Position numbers and translations under genes: made by a program. A stretch of DNA of 64,000 bases from Myotis daubentonii (taxonomy: Eukaryota; Chordata; Mammalia; Chiroptera; Vespertilionidae). The stretch's first letter is position 1. Each line of letters starts with the position of its first letter. Under the pieces are notes generated by a model. The model did not search any database and was not told the DNA's origin. It saw only the letters and a list, made by a program, of their open reading frames with translations. Location: positions 103,437,226 to 103,501,225 of the forward strand of contig NC_081861.1 in NCBI RefSeq assembly GCF_963259705.1. Direction: 5' to 3'. This document shows, in pieces, positions 36,178 to 47,835 of this stretch.

Positions 36178-38038
36178 TTTTATTTTATTTTACTTTATTG
36201 ATTAAGGTATTACATATGTGTTCTTATCCTCTCATTGCCCCCCCCCCACTCTTACCCTCACCGCTCCCCCCCCCCAGTGTCTGTGTCCTTTCGTTATGCT
36301 TACATGCATGCATACAAGTCCTTTGGTTGATCTCTCCACCTCATCCCCACCCTCCCCTACCTTGCCTTTGAGGTTTGACAGTCTGATCAATGCTTCTCTG
36401 TCCCTGGATCTGTTTTTGTTCATCAGTTTAAGTGGTTCATTATATTCCACAAATGAGTGAGATCATGTGATATCTTTCTCTGACTGGCTTATTTCACTTA
36501 GCATAATGCTCTCCAGGTCCATCCATGCTGTTGCAAATGGTAAGAATTCCTTCTTTTTTACCACAGCGTAGTTTTCCATTGTGTAGATGCACCACCATTT
36601 TTTAATTGACTCATCTGCTGAAGGGCACTTAGGCTGTTTCCAAATCTTAGCTATTGTAAATTGCGCTGCTACTATGAACATAGGGGTTCATATATCCTTT
36701 CTGATTGGTGTTTCTAGTTTCTTGAGATATATTCCTATAAGTGGGATCACTGGGTCAAATGGGAGTTCCATTTTTAATTTTTTGAGGAAACTCCATACTG
36801 TTCTCTACAGTGGCTGCACCAGTCTACATTCCCACCAGCAGTGCACAAGGGTTCCTTTTTCTCTGAATCCTCACCAGCACTTGTCCTTTGTTTATTTGTT
36901 GATGATAGCCATTCTGACAGGTGTGAGATTGTACCTTATTGTCGTTTTGATTTGCATCTCTCAGATGATTAGGGACTTTGAGCATGTTTTCGTATGTCTC
37001 TTGGCCTTCCTTATGTCCTCATTTAAAAGTATCTATTTAGATCCGTTGCCCATTTTTTATTGGGTTGTTTATCTTCCTTTTGTTAAATTGTATGAGTTCC
37101 CTGTAAATGTTGGAGATTAAACCCTTGTCAGTGATAACATTGGAAAATATGTTCTCCTATGCAGTGGGCTTTCTTGTTGTTTTGGTGATGGTTTCTCTTA
37201 CTGTACAGAAGCTTTTTATTTTGATGTAGTCCCATTTGTTCATTTTCTCTTTAGTTTCCATTGCCCTAGGAGCTGTATCAGTGAACATATTGCTTTGGCA
37301 TATGTCTGAGATTTTGCTGCCTGTGGACTCCTCTAATATTTTTTATGGTTTCCCATCTTAAGTTTAAGTCCTTTATCTATTTTGAGTTTATTTTTGTGTA
37401 TGGTCTAAGTTGGTGGTCTAGTTTCATTTTTTTTTTTACATGTATCTGTCCAATTTTCCCAACACCATTTATTGAAGAGACTGTCTTGAGTCCATTGAAT
37501 GTTCTTGCCTTCTTTGTCAAATATTAATTGAACATAGTGGTTTGGGTCCATTTCTGGGTTCTCTATTCTATTTCATTGGTCTATATGTCTGTTCTTGTGC
37601 CAGTACCAGGTAGTTTTGAGAACAGTGGCTTTGTAATACAGCTTGATATCTAGTATTGAGATGCCTCCTGCTTTGTTCTTCTTTCTCAGCCACAGATGAC
37701 ATGATACTGTACATAGAAAACCCTAAAGACTGCATCAAAAATTATTAGACTTAATAAATTAATTTGGCAATGTAGCAGGATACAAAATTAACACAAAGAA
37801 ATCTATGGAATTTCTATAAACCAATAGTGAACTTACAGAATGAGAAACTAAAAAAAAACAATCCCAGTTACCATCCCACCAAAAATCATTAAGATACCTG
37901 GGAATAAACTTAACTAGGGAGGTAAAAGACCTCTACTCAGAAAAATACAGGACACCAACAAAAGAGACAGAGGAAGACACAAAGAGATGGAAGAACATAC
38001 CGTGTTCATGGATTGGTAGAATCAACGTCATTAAAAGA
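36178..38038 (-). mobile_element. Twin-primed LINE-1, minus orientation
   Basis: 36178-37688 is antisense L1 (3' end through ORF2). At about 37689 orientation flips to sense ORF2 (gatgacatgatactgtacat, then aaaccctaaag) up to 38038. Perfect 13-bp duplication aacagaagtttta at 36165-36177 and 38039-38051 shows a single insertion event. About 50 codons of ORF2 between the two parts are missing, a normal twin-priming deletion. Confidence 0.92.
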
Positions 38039-38071
38039 AACAGAAGTTTTAAATGTTTGATATGGTAAAAC

Positions 38072-38098
38072 ATTAATTGTCTTCCTTGGTGATTTTTT
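38072..38098 (-). other. Placeholder: see VES at 38098-38372
   Basis: Superseded by the next entry; the correct extent is 38098-38372. Confidence 0.01.
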
Positions 38099-38163
38099 GA
38101 AGTTGAGGATTTTTTTTTGCATTGCTTTTCATTGTGAGTGGGAGGGAGGGAAAGAGAGAGTGA

Positions 38164-38212
<49 letters not shown>

Positions 38213-38372
38213 ATTTGAGAGAGACACAATGACTGATTGCCTACCACATATGCCCTGACCAGGGGTGTGGAGCAAACCCGCAAGCCAGGTATGTGCTCTT
38301 GACCAGGAAGTGAACCAGTGACACTTGGTTGTGTATGCCAATGCTGTAACCACTGATAACACTGGCCAGGGA
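38098..38372 (-). mobile_element. VES-type SINE (diverged, with GA expansion)
   Basis: Reverse-complement VES, head ending cactggccaggga. Flanking 16-bp repeat ttccttggtgattttt at 38082-38097 and 38373-38388. It holds a (GA)n expansion at 38165-38209. Confidence 0.9.
38165..38209. repeat. (GA)n microsatellite
   Basis: About 22 ga units in the SINE's CT-rich module. Confidence 0.95.
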
Positions 38373-38699
38373 TTCCTTGGTGATTTTTCCTTTATGTACA
38401 AAGCCCTTCCCTATTCCAAGGTCATATTGATACCATTGTAATTAATCTAGTCATTAATAACAGGAAAGGAGCAAAGGGAAGGCCAAATATTATAGGCATG
38501 TCATTTGGGCAGCTTTGCCAAGAAGCTACAACTTCACTCCCCTAGGATCCAACAAGGGAAGATAGACATGCCCAGTAAAGTTAGGGTTATATCAGGAAGA
38601 TACTTGGTTGTCAGTCACATCTGGGAACAGGTCATTGGCTAGAATAGGCATGGCCACTGCGAGGGCATTAAATTTTGGGATATTTACTAGGTGTACTGG

Positions 38700-39950
38700 T
38701 TAACAATGCGGATTTTTTTCAATAGATGGAGTTACACATAGGTTGATATATATGCGATTTGATATGTATGCTATTTTGTTGTATTGACAAGCTTCAAAAC
38801 TTCATATGTCAAATTTGCTGAAGGTTTTAACATCATAGATATTTTTACACTTAAAAATGTTGGATTTCATGCCAAAAAACGAGCATTTGTGGGAAGTTTT
38901 AATTCATTACTTTATTTTGAAGAAAAGTGCTGCTGAATACTTTCAGGAAGCTTATAGTAAACATGCTCCATCTTAAGATACTTATGAACGCTGGTTTAAA
39001 CACGTTAAAAGTGATGATTTCGATGTGAAAGACAAACAACATCCAGGCCAACCGAAAAAGTTTGAAGACCAACAATTACAAGCATTATTGGATGAAGATG
39101 CATGTCAAACTCGAAAACAACTTGCAGAAAGACGTTGCTCAGCAAACAATTTCTGCTCATTTACAAGCAATGGGAAAGATTTTAAAGGAATGAAAATGGA
39201 TGCCACATAAACTGAATGAAAGACAAATGGAAAACCAAAAAGTCATCAGCAAAATGTTGCTTCAATGGCACAAAACTCTTTTTTGCATTGAATTGTGACT
39301 GGTGATGAAAAGTGGATTTATTTTGAGAATCCCAAATGCACAAAATCATGGGTTGATCCAGGTCAACCATCAACATTGACTGCAAGGCCAAATTGCTTCG
39401 GAAAGAAGACAATGCTCTGCGTTTGGTGAGATCAGAAAGGTGTGGTATATTATGAACTTCTAAAACCAGTTGAAACCGTTAATACTGATTGCTACTAACA
39501 ACAAATAATCAAATTGAACCACACTTTGATCGTGAAATGACCAGACTGGGCCAGAAGACACGGCAAAGTAGTTTTGCTTCATGATGATGCACCATCACAC
39601 ACTTTAAAACCAGTTAAAGACACATTAAAAGATCTTGCCTGGGAAGTATTAACCCACCCATTGTATTCACCAGACCTTGCTCCTTCAGATTATCACTTGT
39701 TCCGATCGATGGCACATGCACTTTCTGAGCAGCACTTCAAAACATACAAAGAAGTGGAAAATTGGGTCTCTGAATGGTTTGCCTCAAAACAAGAAAAGTT
39801 CTATTGGGACGGTATCCACAAATTACCTGAAAGATGGGGGAAATGTGTAGCTAGAGATGGACATTACTTTGAATAAAACATTTTTGATGTTTCTCTTGAA
39901 ATTGTCATGTTTTCTTTGATTACAAAATCCGCATTATTAATCAATACACC
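38700..39950 (+). mobile_element. mariner transposon with decayed transposase
   Basis: 1,251 bp, TA at 38698-38699 and 39951-39952, inverted ends close to GGTGTAYTGRTTAAYAATGC. The transposase runs rightward from about 38855 to TAA near 39874 but is broken by frameshifts and stops. Kept pieces: N-terminal helix-turn-helix region (YERWFKHVKSDDFDVKDK), TGDEKWIYFENP with the first catalytic Asp, HDDAPSHT with the second, YSPDLAPSDYHLF with the third (DD34D spacing). Normal mariner length. It cannot encode an active enzyme. Confidence 0.93.
38855..39876 (+). pseudogene. mariner transposase pseudogene
   Basis: Cut-and-paste transposase remnant, nearly full length (about 340 codons expected). The longest open pieces are 39025-39210 (DNA-binding part) and 39574-39876 (third catalytic Asp to the C-terminus, ending DGHYFE). 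In-frame stops include tga near 39295 and taa near 39497. Confidence 0.9.
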
Positions 39951-39952
39951 TA

Positions 39953-40241
39953 TAATCCCCTAAACAAAGCAGTGTGTTTTATTGGTTGACTCCTACTTCC
40001 TGGCATTTGCCTACATGACCCACAAACATGTGGACTCACATACACAATGGACTAATGGACTGTAACTAGCCTGATGCTAAACTGGACCCAGCTGCAATAT
40101 GGAATGGAAACTCTGGACACTGAATATGATTTTAGCTCTATTGAATCCCCAGCTACACTTTTTCCAGGACTGGATTAAGGGAACTGGGGCTTTGGAAACC
40201 CAGGGTTGTTGCTAGTTAATTTTTAGTGGAGACAAAAGCCA
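39953..40241. other. No gene or repeat recognised
   Basis: Unique-looking spacer between mariner and L1. Confidence 0.5.
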
Positions 40242-40253
40242 AATGTATCTTGG

Positions 40254-41759
40254 GATATATTCCTAGAAGTAAGATCACTGCGTCAAATGGCAGTTCCATT
40301 TTAGTTTTTTGAGGAAACTCCATACTGTTCTCCACAGTGGCTGCACTGGTCTGCATACCCACCAGTAGTGCACAGGTGTTCCTTTTTCTCCACATCCTCA
40401 CAAGCACGTGTCAGTTGTTTATTTGCTTAATGATAGCCATTCTGACAGGTGTGAGATGGTACTGCATTATCGTTTTGATTTGCATCTCTCAGATGATTAG
40501 TAACTTTGAGCACATTTTCATATGTCTCTTGGCCTTCTGTATGTCCTCTTTCGAAAGTATCTATCTAGGTCCATTGCCCATTTTTTTAATTGGATTGTTT
40601 ATCTTCCTTTTGTTAAGTTGTATGAGTTCCCTGTAAATGTTGGAAATTATACCCTTATTGGAGATAACATTGGCAAATATGTTCTCCCATGCAGTGGGCT
40701 TTCTTGTTGTTTTGGTGATGGTTTCTTTTGCTATGCAGAAGCTTTTTATTTTGATGTAGTCCCATTTGTTCAGTTTCTCTTTAGTTTCCATTGCCCTAGG
40801 AGCTGCATGGGTGAAGATATTGCTTTGGCATATGTCTGAGATTTTGCTGTCTGTGGATTCCTCTAAGATTTTTATGGTTTCTCATCTTACATTTAAGTTC
40901 TTTATTCATTTTGAGTTTATTTTTATGTATGGTGTAAGTTGGTGGTCCAGTTTCATTTCTTTGCATGTATATCTCTCCAATATATCCCAAGAAAATAGAA
41001 ACACCAATCAGAAAGGATATATGTACCCCTATGTTCATAGCAACACAACTTACAATAGCTAAGATTTGGAAACAGCCTAAGTGCCCATCAGCAGATAAGT
41101 GGATTATAAAACTGTGATACATCTACACAATGAAATACTACACTGCTCGCCGAAACCGGTTTGGCTCAGTGGATAAAGCGTCGGCCTGCAGACTGAGGGG
41201 TCCCAGGTTCGATTCCGGTCAAGGGCATGTACCTGGGTTGCGGGCATATCCCCAGTAGGAGATGTGCAGGAGGCAGCTGATCGATGTTTCTCTCTCATCG
41301 ATGTTTCTAACTCTCTATCTCTCTCCCTTCCTCTCTGTAAAAAATCAATAAAATATATTTTAAAAAAAAAGAAATACTACACTGCTGTAAAAAGGAAGAA
41401 ACTCCTACCATTTGCAATAGCATAGATGGACCTAGAGAGCATTATGCTAAGCAAAATAACTCAGTCATAGAAAGATAAATATCACATGATCTCACTCATT
41501 TGTGGAATATAATGAACAACATAAACTGATGAACAAAAACAGATCCAGCGACAGAGAAGCATTGATCAGATTGTCAAACCTCAGAGGGAGGTAAGGGAGA
41601 GTGGGGTAAGGGGAGAGATCAACCAAAGGACTTGTATGCATGCATATCAGCATAACCAATGGGCACAGACACTAAGGGGATGAGGGCACAAGTGTGGGGG
41701 GGGGGCAATTGGGGAATAGGGAGATATATGTAATACCTTAATCAATAAAGAAAAAAATG
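40254..41759 (+). mobile_element. Twin-primed LINE-1, plus orientation
   Basis: 40254-40977 antisense, about 40978-41759 sense to an A-rich tail. Both parts start at the same L1 point: tcttgggatatattcc at the left edge and atatatcccaaga at the junction. Duplication aatgtatcttgg at 40242-40253 and 41760-41771. A VES lies in the sense half. Confidence 0.92.
41148..41370 (+). mobile_element. VES-type SINE (well preserved)
   Basis: Head aaaccggtttggctcagtgg, perfect 16-bp duplication gaaatactacactgct at 41132-41147 and 41371-41386, inside L1. Confidence 0.96.
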
Positions 41760-41983
41760 AATGTATCTTGGAATATGACTGGTGATTACTACAAGCTTAA
41801 TCAGAGCATGAGGCTAATTCCAGTTACAGCTCTTCATGTGATGTCTTTATTAAAGCAGATCAACACAGATACTGAGAGTTACTATGCAGTAATTTCTGTT
41901 TCAAATCCCTTTCTCCTCCCTCATTTCTGTCAGCAATGAAAATCTAAGCCATTTGCCTTTATGTGGCCTTCACTTTCTTTTTG

Positions 41984-42199
41984 TAAAATATATTTTTATT
42001 GATTTCAGAGGAGAAGGGAGAGGGAGAGAGAGATAGAAACATCAATAATGAGAAAGAATCATTGATCCGTTGCCTCCTACATGCCCCCCATTGGGGACTG
42101 AGCCCGCAACCCCGGGCATGTGCCCTTGACCAGAATCGAACCCGGGATCTTTCAGTCCACAGGCCGATGCTCTATCCACTGAGCCAAACCAGCTAGAGC
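41984..42199 (-). mobile_element. VES-type SINE
   Basis: Reverse-complement VES, head ccactgagccaaaccagcta. Flanking repeat close to ccttcactttctt (left 41969-41981, right 42201-42213 with one change). Confidence 0.92.
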
Positions 42200-42429
42200 A
42201 CCTTCATTTTCTTATATTAGGGCTATGTAATCTCTTCTGCTATCTGTTAAAATTTGGCTGGGAGTGACCATAATTATGTTGATATCCTATGTGAATTATC
42301 ATGCTAGTTTATTATACTGATGAAGTTATGTTAAGTAGATCTTATGAGCAGGAAATAGCAAGCATTATAGTTGCTGTAGTAAGACACATGCATGTTTAGA
42401 GTCCTGCCACATCTTTGGTATTTTGTAGG

Positions 42430-43480
42430 TACCCAGTGGCCTGAAGCCTATCAGAAAGTCCTCTGTAAGGTGGGAAAAAGTTCTTCAGCCTTGAACTGTC
42501 CAACATGAAAAAAAAAAGATACAATGGTAGGTAGACCTTATTAGGATTTTGGAGACAACATACACAATAGTTGGGCTTGCTGCTTCAACTTATTTACCAT
42601 GTATTACATAATGTTTTCAGTCTTGAGTATGATCTAGAGCAATAAAGTATATCTAGTGTATATCTGGACTCCAGTTTAAATCTCTCTGCTACACGGGCCT
42701 TATGACCCAGCAGATATAATAGTATTGGAAGTTTCTGTGGCAAACAAAAATACTTTAGGACAATCACAGTGCCAACTCTTAATGTTATGGAGCAAGGCTA
42801 TACCATCTTCTTACAACTATTCCCAATTTAAAATATCACTCTCATCTTCTCAACATGCCTAGTAGAGACTGGATGCCTTACTATGGGATAACAAGTGACT
42901 ATGAAACCCACACTGTTCATCACAAAAATAGTATTATCTGATGTATTGAATACTTGAAATCGGATATGAAGTATAGCATCCTGAATTTTCAGTGATTGTG
43001 TTCATTGAGAGATACCATCAACCTTATAGCAGCAGTAAGTAAATGATGCTCTCTTCCTCTTGGCCAGGAAACAATTGACGGAGGTGGGAGTTGCACCTCT
43101 CACTATTATATCTAAGGATGCATTGAATGAATGCTTGCTTACAATATTGGGTTTGATGGGCTTGGAAGTCCTACTACTCATGGACAGAATACTTCCACAG
43201 GGAACAGAGTAATGTTTTCAATAAATTGGAATCTGAGACTAATTCTTAACCATTTGTAGCTCCTCATGAACTAATAGGCACAGACAGAATCATGGCACTT
43301 GCTTGGTAATTGATTCTGATTATCAAGGGAAAAGTGGGTTGATGCTCCATAGTAAAGTCAAGAAATATTATAACTGGAACCCAATGAATTCACTGAGGTG
43401 CCTCTTTTACTCTCTTGCCAAATATCCATAATTAGTGAAAAACTGAAACAAATATAATACTGTCAAAGACTCAGATGCAG
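42430..43480 (+). mobile_element. Probable ancient ERVL internal (pol) remnant
   Basis: Stretches such as agtgactatgaaacccacac, then tatctgatgtattgaa, and later aagtgggttgatgctccata resemble the 3' pol region of ERVL-type elements. No open frame remains. Recognition is from sequence pattern only and the edges are unsure. Confidence 0.45.
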
Positions 43481-43700
43481 CAGTGCTAAAAGTTTGGGAT
43501 ATTCCATTAGGCAAAACAAAACATACCCAGCCAAGATGATTAAGAAGGCAAAGGAGCACAAGGAATTGTTTGCAAAAGAAAAAACTATGATTATCAAACT
43601 TAGGACTCATAAGAAGCTAGAAAATCAGAGGCTGAAGAAACTATGCTTTACTTTTTTTTCTTTTTCCCTTCTTCCCACGCCCATTCAAATAAAGAGTATT
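43481..43700 (+). other. Unidentified stretch with a Lys-rich short frame
   Basis: 43530-43660 would encode a Lys/Leu-rich helix-like stretch (KKAKEHKELFAKEKTMI) ahead of aataaagagtattgg at 43690. It could be the 3' end of a processed pseudogene, but I do not recognise the parent. Confidence 0.25.
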
Positions 43701-43962
43701 GGTGACAACTAACATTTTGTTTTCCAGTGGAAATATCATTGAATTGACACTAACTTGCAGTTACATGGTAGCCAATGGGAATGTGTGTGTTCTTTATGTT
43801 GGGGACACACTCTTTTATTTGGACAATAAGTGGATGCTGAAGAGCAAAGGAATGACTGTGCTGCACATTCCCTGTCTTGTCCTCCGGAGCCACTCTACTC
43901 TTACCCATTCTGCATATATCCAGGAGTTTAACTTTTGTGGACTGCATCAATGCAGTATGGGA

Positions 43963-44074
43963 CATGAGGGACACCAGCAGGAGGTTAAAAGTCAAATTGA
44001 CTCCTTTCCCTCTGGCTTGTAGCCAAGTTTGGCTCATGAGGGACACCAGCAGGAGGTTAAAAGCCAAATTGACT
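43963..44074. repeat. 40-bp direct repeat, period 72 bp
   Basis: Copies at 43963-44002 and 44035-44074 (catgagggacaccagcagga and onward) differ at one base. They lie in otherwise unidentified sequence, perhaps an old LTR. Confidence 0.9.
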
Positions 44075-44439
44075 GTATCCTTTTACCAAAACCCACAGCT
44101 ACTATTAGAGAAATTCCTCACGTAAGCTTTCCAGTTTCTTGGAATCATTCTTTCCCCTAGCATCTTCAAAGCTAGGGATCATAAGGGTTTTTGAATGTTA
44201 CTAGTCCTAGTGAGCTTCACTTGGTTTTTAGTAACTTTTGTTACACCTTTATAAATTATCCCTTTATTAATATCTTTTCATTATCCTATTTGAGAGTGCC
44301 ATATGTTTTCTGCCTAGACCCCAAGTGACACATCAAGTATTAATTTTCCCCTACCTACCGTGAGTAAGTTCTGGTATCTGCAGGGTCAAGCCATGTTACC
44401 TTTGATCGAAGTGTATAAACCAAAAACTTGGGAGTCATC
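44075..44439. other. No gene or repeat recognised
   Basis: Unique-looking sequence. Confidence 0.45.
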
Positions 44440-45440
44440 AATGGCAAACTTTTAACACTCCTTACTCTACATATCCAACCCATAACTGCTTTCTGTCAAT
44501 TTTATACCAAAACTATATCTCAATTTTCTCTATTTATTTATTTTACCATTGTCATTTTCCTAGTCCAATCTATTATCAACTTTTGCTTGGAATATTGAAA
44601 AAGCCTCCTAACTGGTCTTGCTTTAATACATTTTTCTCTCTGCAACCAAGGTGATTTTTAAAAAAAAATCAATTCATTCCCTTCTATGGTCCTGATTAAA
44701 GCCTCTCAATGGTTTCCTATTTAGAGGTTCAAATTGGTAGTTACAGAATACTCATGGGGATGTAAAGTACAGCCTAAGGAGTATAGTCCATAATATTGTG
44801 ATAGTTATGTATGGTGCCAAGTGGGTTCTTGAAATATTGGGGGCACCACCTTGTAAAGTATATGATTGCCTAACTACTGTGCTATATACCTAAAACTAAT
44901 ATAAAACAATATTGAATGTAAAATGTAATTGAAAAATAAAATTTAAAATAATTAAAAATAATAACATCAATTTTTATGGCATAATCTACAAGGTCTCACA
45001 TGATCTGGATCTATTTTTCCAACTTCTTTTCATACAATTGTCTGTACTTAGTGAGCTCCACCTCACTTTCTCCATCAACCACACTTCTTGCCTCAGGTAC
45101 TTAGCTCCCAATTTCCTCTGACTGAAATGTTCACCATTAATATGCTTCATTTATACTACTCGCTTGTCTTTCAGTTCTCAGCTCAAATTTTACATTCTCA
45201 ATAAAAAGTTCATTAATAGTCCAGGATTAACTCCCCATTTTAAGCTCTCATAAGCACTGTAAAATTTTTCTTGATAAAGAATAGTGCAATTATTTTTTTA
45301 AAATAGTGTTTATCCTTTCTAGGAGACTAGATGCTCAATGTTTGGTGCCTATGTCTATTTTGCTCACAACTGTACATGTGTTCAATGACTAGAATATTGC
45401 TTGACAAATGAGCGAATTAATGAGCACATAAATTAATGCA
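44440..45440 (+). mobile_element. L2 LINE, split
   Basis: Old L2 3' region: aagcctctcaatggtttcc, then after an L1 insertion ctacaaggtctcacatgatc, cagttctcagctcaaat, gactagatgctcaatg. Interrupted at about 44733-44950. Confidence 0.65.
44733..44955 (+). mobile_element. LINE-1 3' end
   Basis: atggggatgtaaagtacagc … gtatggtgccaagtgggttc … cctaaaactaatataaaaca plus A-rich tail. Homologous to 47630-47830. Confidence 0.75.
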
Positions 45441-46173
45441 GTCAATAAACAGGGGTGGGTGAATTAAGGGTCAGAATGGAAAATAGCACAAGTTGTGAAA
45501 AACAAACGTGCTTCATACAGCATGTTTTAGATAGATGATTGCCCACTTTTCTGGTTTACACTGACCCTGGGTTCTGAATTAGTGGACAAGTAATGGGATA
45601 GCTAGTGCCTGCCACCTATCAATTTCTCATAGGTTCCAGCATCTAGTTTTTATTCAGTTACACTCTTAATGTCTCTGAGGGGTTTTTTTATTTTTCAAAA
45701 TAATTATTAGTGGTAAAAATTTATGTGGTTGCAATGGGGTTGCTAGCCTTATGCTATTTCATACTATAGCAACAAAGACTTTTGATAAACAATGCATCTC
45801 ACTGCATGGAACTACCTTTAAGTTCTATTCTTTTACATACTAGTTCTCTTTCTTGGTACTATATTCTTTATCTTGTATGAATGTCACCTTTAAAATTATT
45901 ATAAATTTGGCTGTGATGTAAAGTAGTTTATGTAATAAAACACTGCTTCCAATTACTCTCGTTTTTGTCTGTTTCGTTATTTTCTTCAGCTATTCTCCCC
46001 TATTTATGCTTCTGGATGAACCTTCAAGTAATTTTGTCAAGTTCCAAAAACAATTCTTTTGTTCTTTTGATCAGGATGGGTTAAACCAATAAATGTAGTT
46101 GAGGAACAACTTCTCTATTTGTGATGTTCTTTCTTCCTGCTCCATTTACTCAACTCTTCTTTTATAACACTTA
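45441..46173. other. No gene or repeat recognised
   Basis: Unique-looking AT-rich sequence. Confidence 0.5.
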
Positions 46174-46388
46174 CTAGAGGCCTGGTGCACGAAATTCATG
46201 CACCGGTAGGGTCCCCTAGGCCTGGCCAGTGATCATGGCTGATCCGGGTCTTCTGGCTCCCAGCCAGGGCCTTCCTTCATTCCATGGCACCCCCTGGTGG
46301 TCAGTGCACATCATAGCGAATGGTTCAACTCCTGGTCGGTCAAACTCCCAAGGGGACAATTTGCATATTAGCCTCTTATTATATAGGA
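46174..46388 (-). mobile_element. Short non-autonomous Helitron (HeliBat-like), 215 bp
   Basis: On the minus strand it starts TCCTATATAATAAGAGGC with the ATATGCAAAT block and ends CTAG followed by host T. Just before the end is a clean hairpin (minus strand GGTGCATGAATTTCGTGCAC, 46185-46205). No coding sequence. Confidence 0.92.
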
Positions 46389-46389
46389 A

Positions 46390-46871
46390 GTTTTGTGGTT
46401 TCCTTCAAAGTAATTCCTACATTTCTTGCTTGTTGTTATTTTAGGTCCCTGTTGCTATTATTAGTAGAATATTTGTTTTACCTACATTAACTTCTTACCT
46501 GGTTGTTGGTGATATAAAGAAAAACCATTGGGTTTTGTTTATATTATACTAAATCTTCTTATTGGTTTTGAAAGTTTTCAATTAATCCAGTAGTGTTTTC
46601 AGATAAAAATTATAAAAAATTGTCTTTTCACAATTTTATCCTCATTAATAAGTGATACTTGTTATTTGTTTCACATTATTGCATTGACCAGAATGTCTAA
46701 AACAATACAGAATAGCTGCAATAGCCAGATTCCTTTCTTGGGTTGCACTATTATTAATGATGCTGAATACAAATGTATTAACATAAATTTGTAAGAACAG
46801 TGTCTCCAGTTTCTTAATTTTATACATATTTTAAAATAAGGAATGGGTATCTAATTTTGTCAAATTCCTTC
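46390..46871. other. No gene or repeat recognised
   Basis: Unique-looking AT-rich sequence. Confidence 0.5.
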
Positions 46872-46889
46872 TAAATATTCTCATTCTTT

Positions 46890-47098
46890 TTTAAATATGA
46901 TTTTATGCTTTCAGAGAGAGGAATGAGAGGGAGAGATAGAAACATTAGTGATGAGAGAGAATCATCAGTCGGCTGCCTCCTGAATGTTCCCTAATGGAGA
47001 CTGAGCCCACAACCCAGGTATAAGCCCTGACAGGGAATCAAAGCATGACCTCCTGGTTCATAGGTCGATGTTCAACCACTGAGCCATGCTGGCTGGGC
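46890..47098 (-). mobile_element. VES-type SINE
   Basis: Reverse-complement VES. Perfect 18-bp duplication taaatattctcattcttt at 46872-46889 and 47099-47116. Confidence 0.95.
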
Positions 47099-47224
47099 TA
47101 AATATTCTCATTCTTTATAAAGAATCAGTTCTTGAATTTTTCAGCTACTGTTGTGATTTTCTAATTATAGTATCTTTTTCCCCATTTTTAAAAATTTGTG
47201 TTATTATACTATTTCTAAAATCTT

Positions 47225-47835
47225 AAAGTTAAATATGTAATTAATAGAATATATGCACCCCTATGTTAATTGCAGCATTATTTATGATAGTCAAGTTATA
47301 AAAGAAACCCAGTGCCCATCAATAGACGAGTGGATAAAAAAGCTGTGGTACATATATACAATGGAATATTACTTGGCAATTAAAGAAAATAAATCTTATC
47401 ATTTGCAACAGCATGGATGGACCTAGAGATTATTATGCTGAGTGAAATAAGTCAGTCAGAAAAAGTCAATTACCACATGATTTGTGGAATCTAAGGAATA
47501 ATACAAACAAACAAAACAGAAACAGACCTATAGATACAGAAAACAGACTCATGGTTGCCAGAGGGGAGAAGGTAGGGGGACAGGGTGAAAAGGTGAAGAG
47601 ATTAAGAAATACAGCTTGGAAGTTACAAAATAGTCATGGGGCTATAAAGTATAGCATAGGATGTATAGTCAATAATATTATAATAGCTATGTATAATGCC
47701 AGTTGTGTACTGGAAATATCAGGGAGCACTTTATAAAGTTTATGGTTGGCTAACCACTATGCTGTACAACTGAAATTTATACAAATTAATATTGAATATA
47801 AACTGTAAGTTACAAATAAAAAAATTAAAAAGAAA
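47225..47835 (+). mobile_element. LINE-1, 5'-truncated, sense
   Basis: ORF2 C-terminus (gtgcccatcaatagacgagt, then gtggataaaaaagctgtggt) through the 3' UTR to an A-rich tail. Confidence 0.82.

Noticed and set aside
38098..38372. A stray feature line with reversed coordinates (38098-38072)
   Set aside because: It is a slip in the list; the VES SINE is at 38098-38372 and only that entry should be used.
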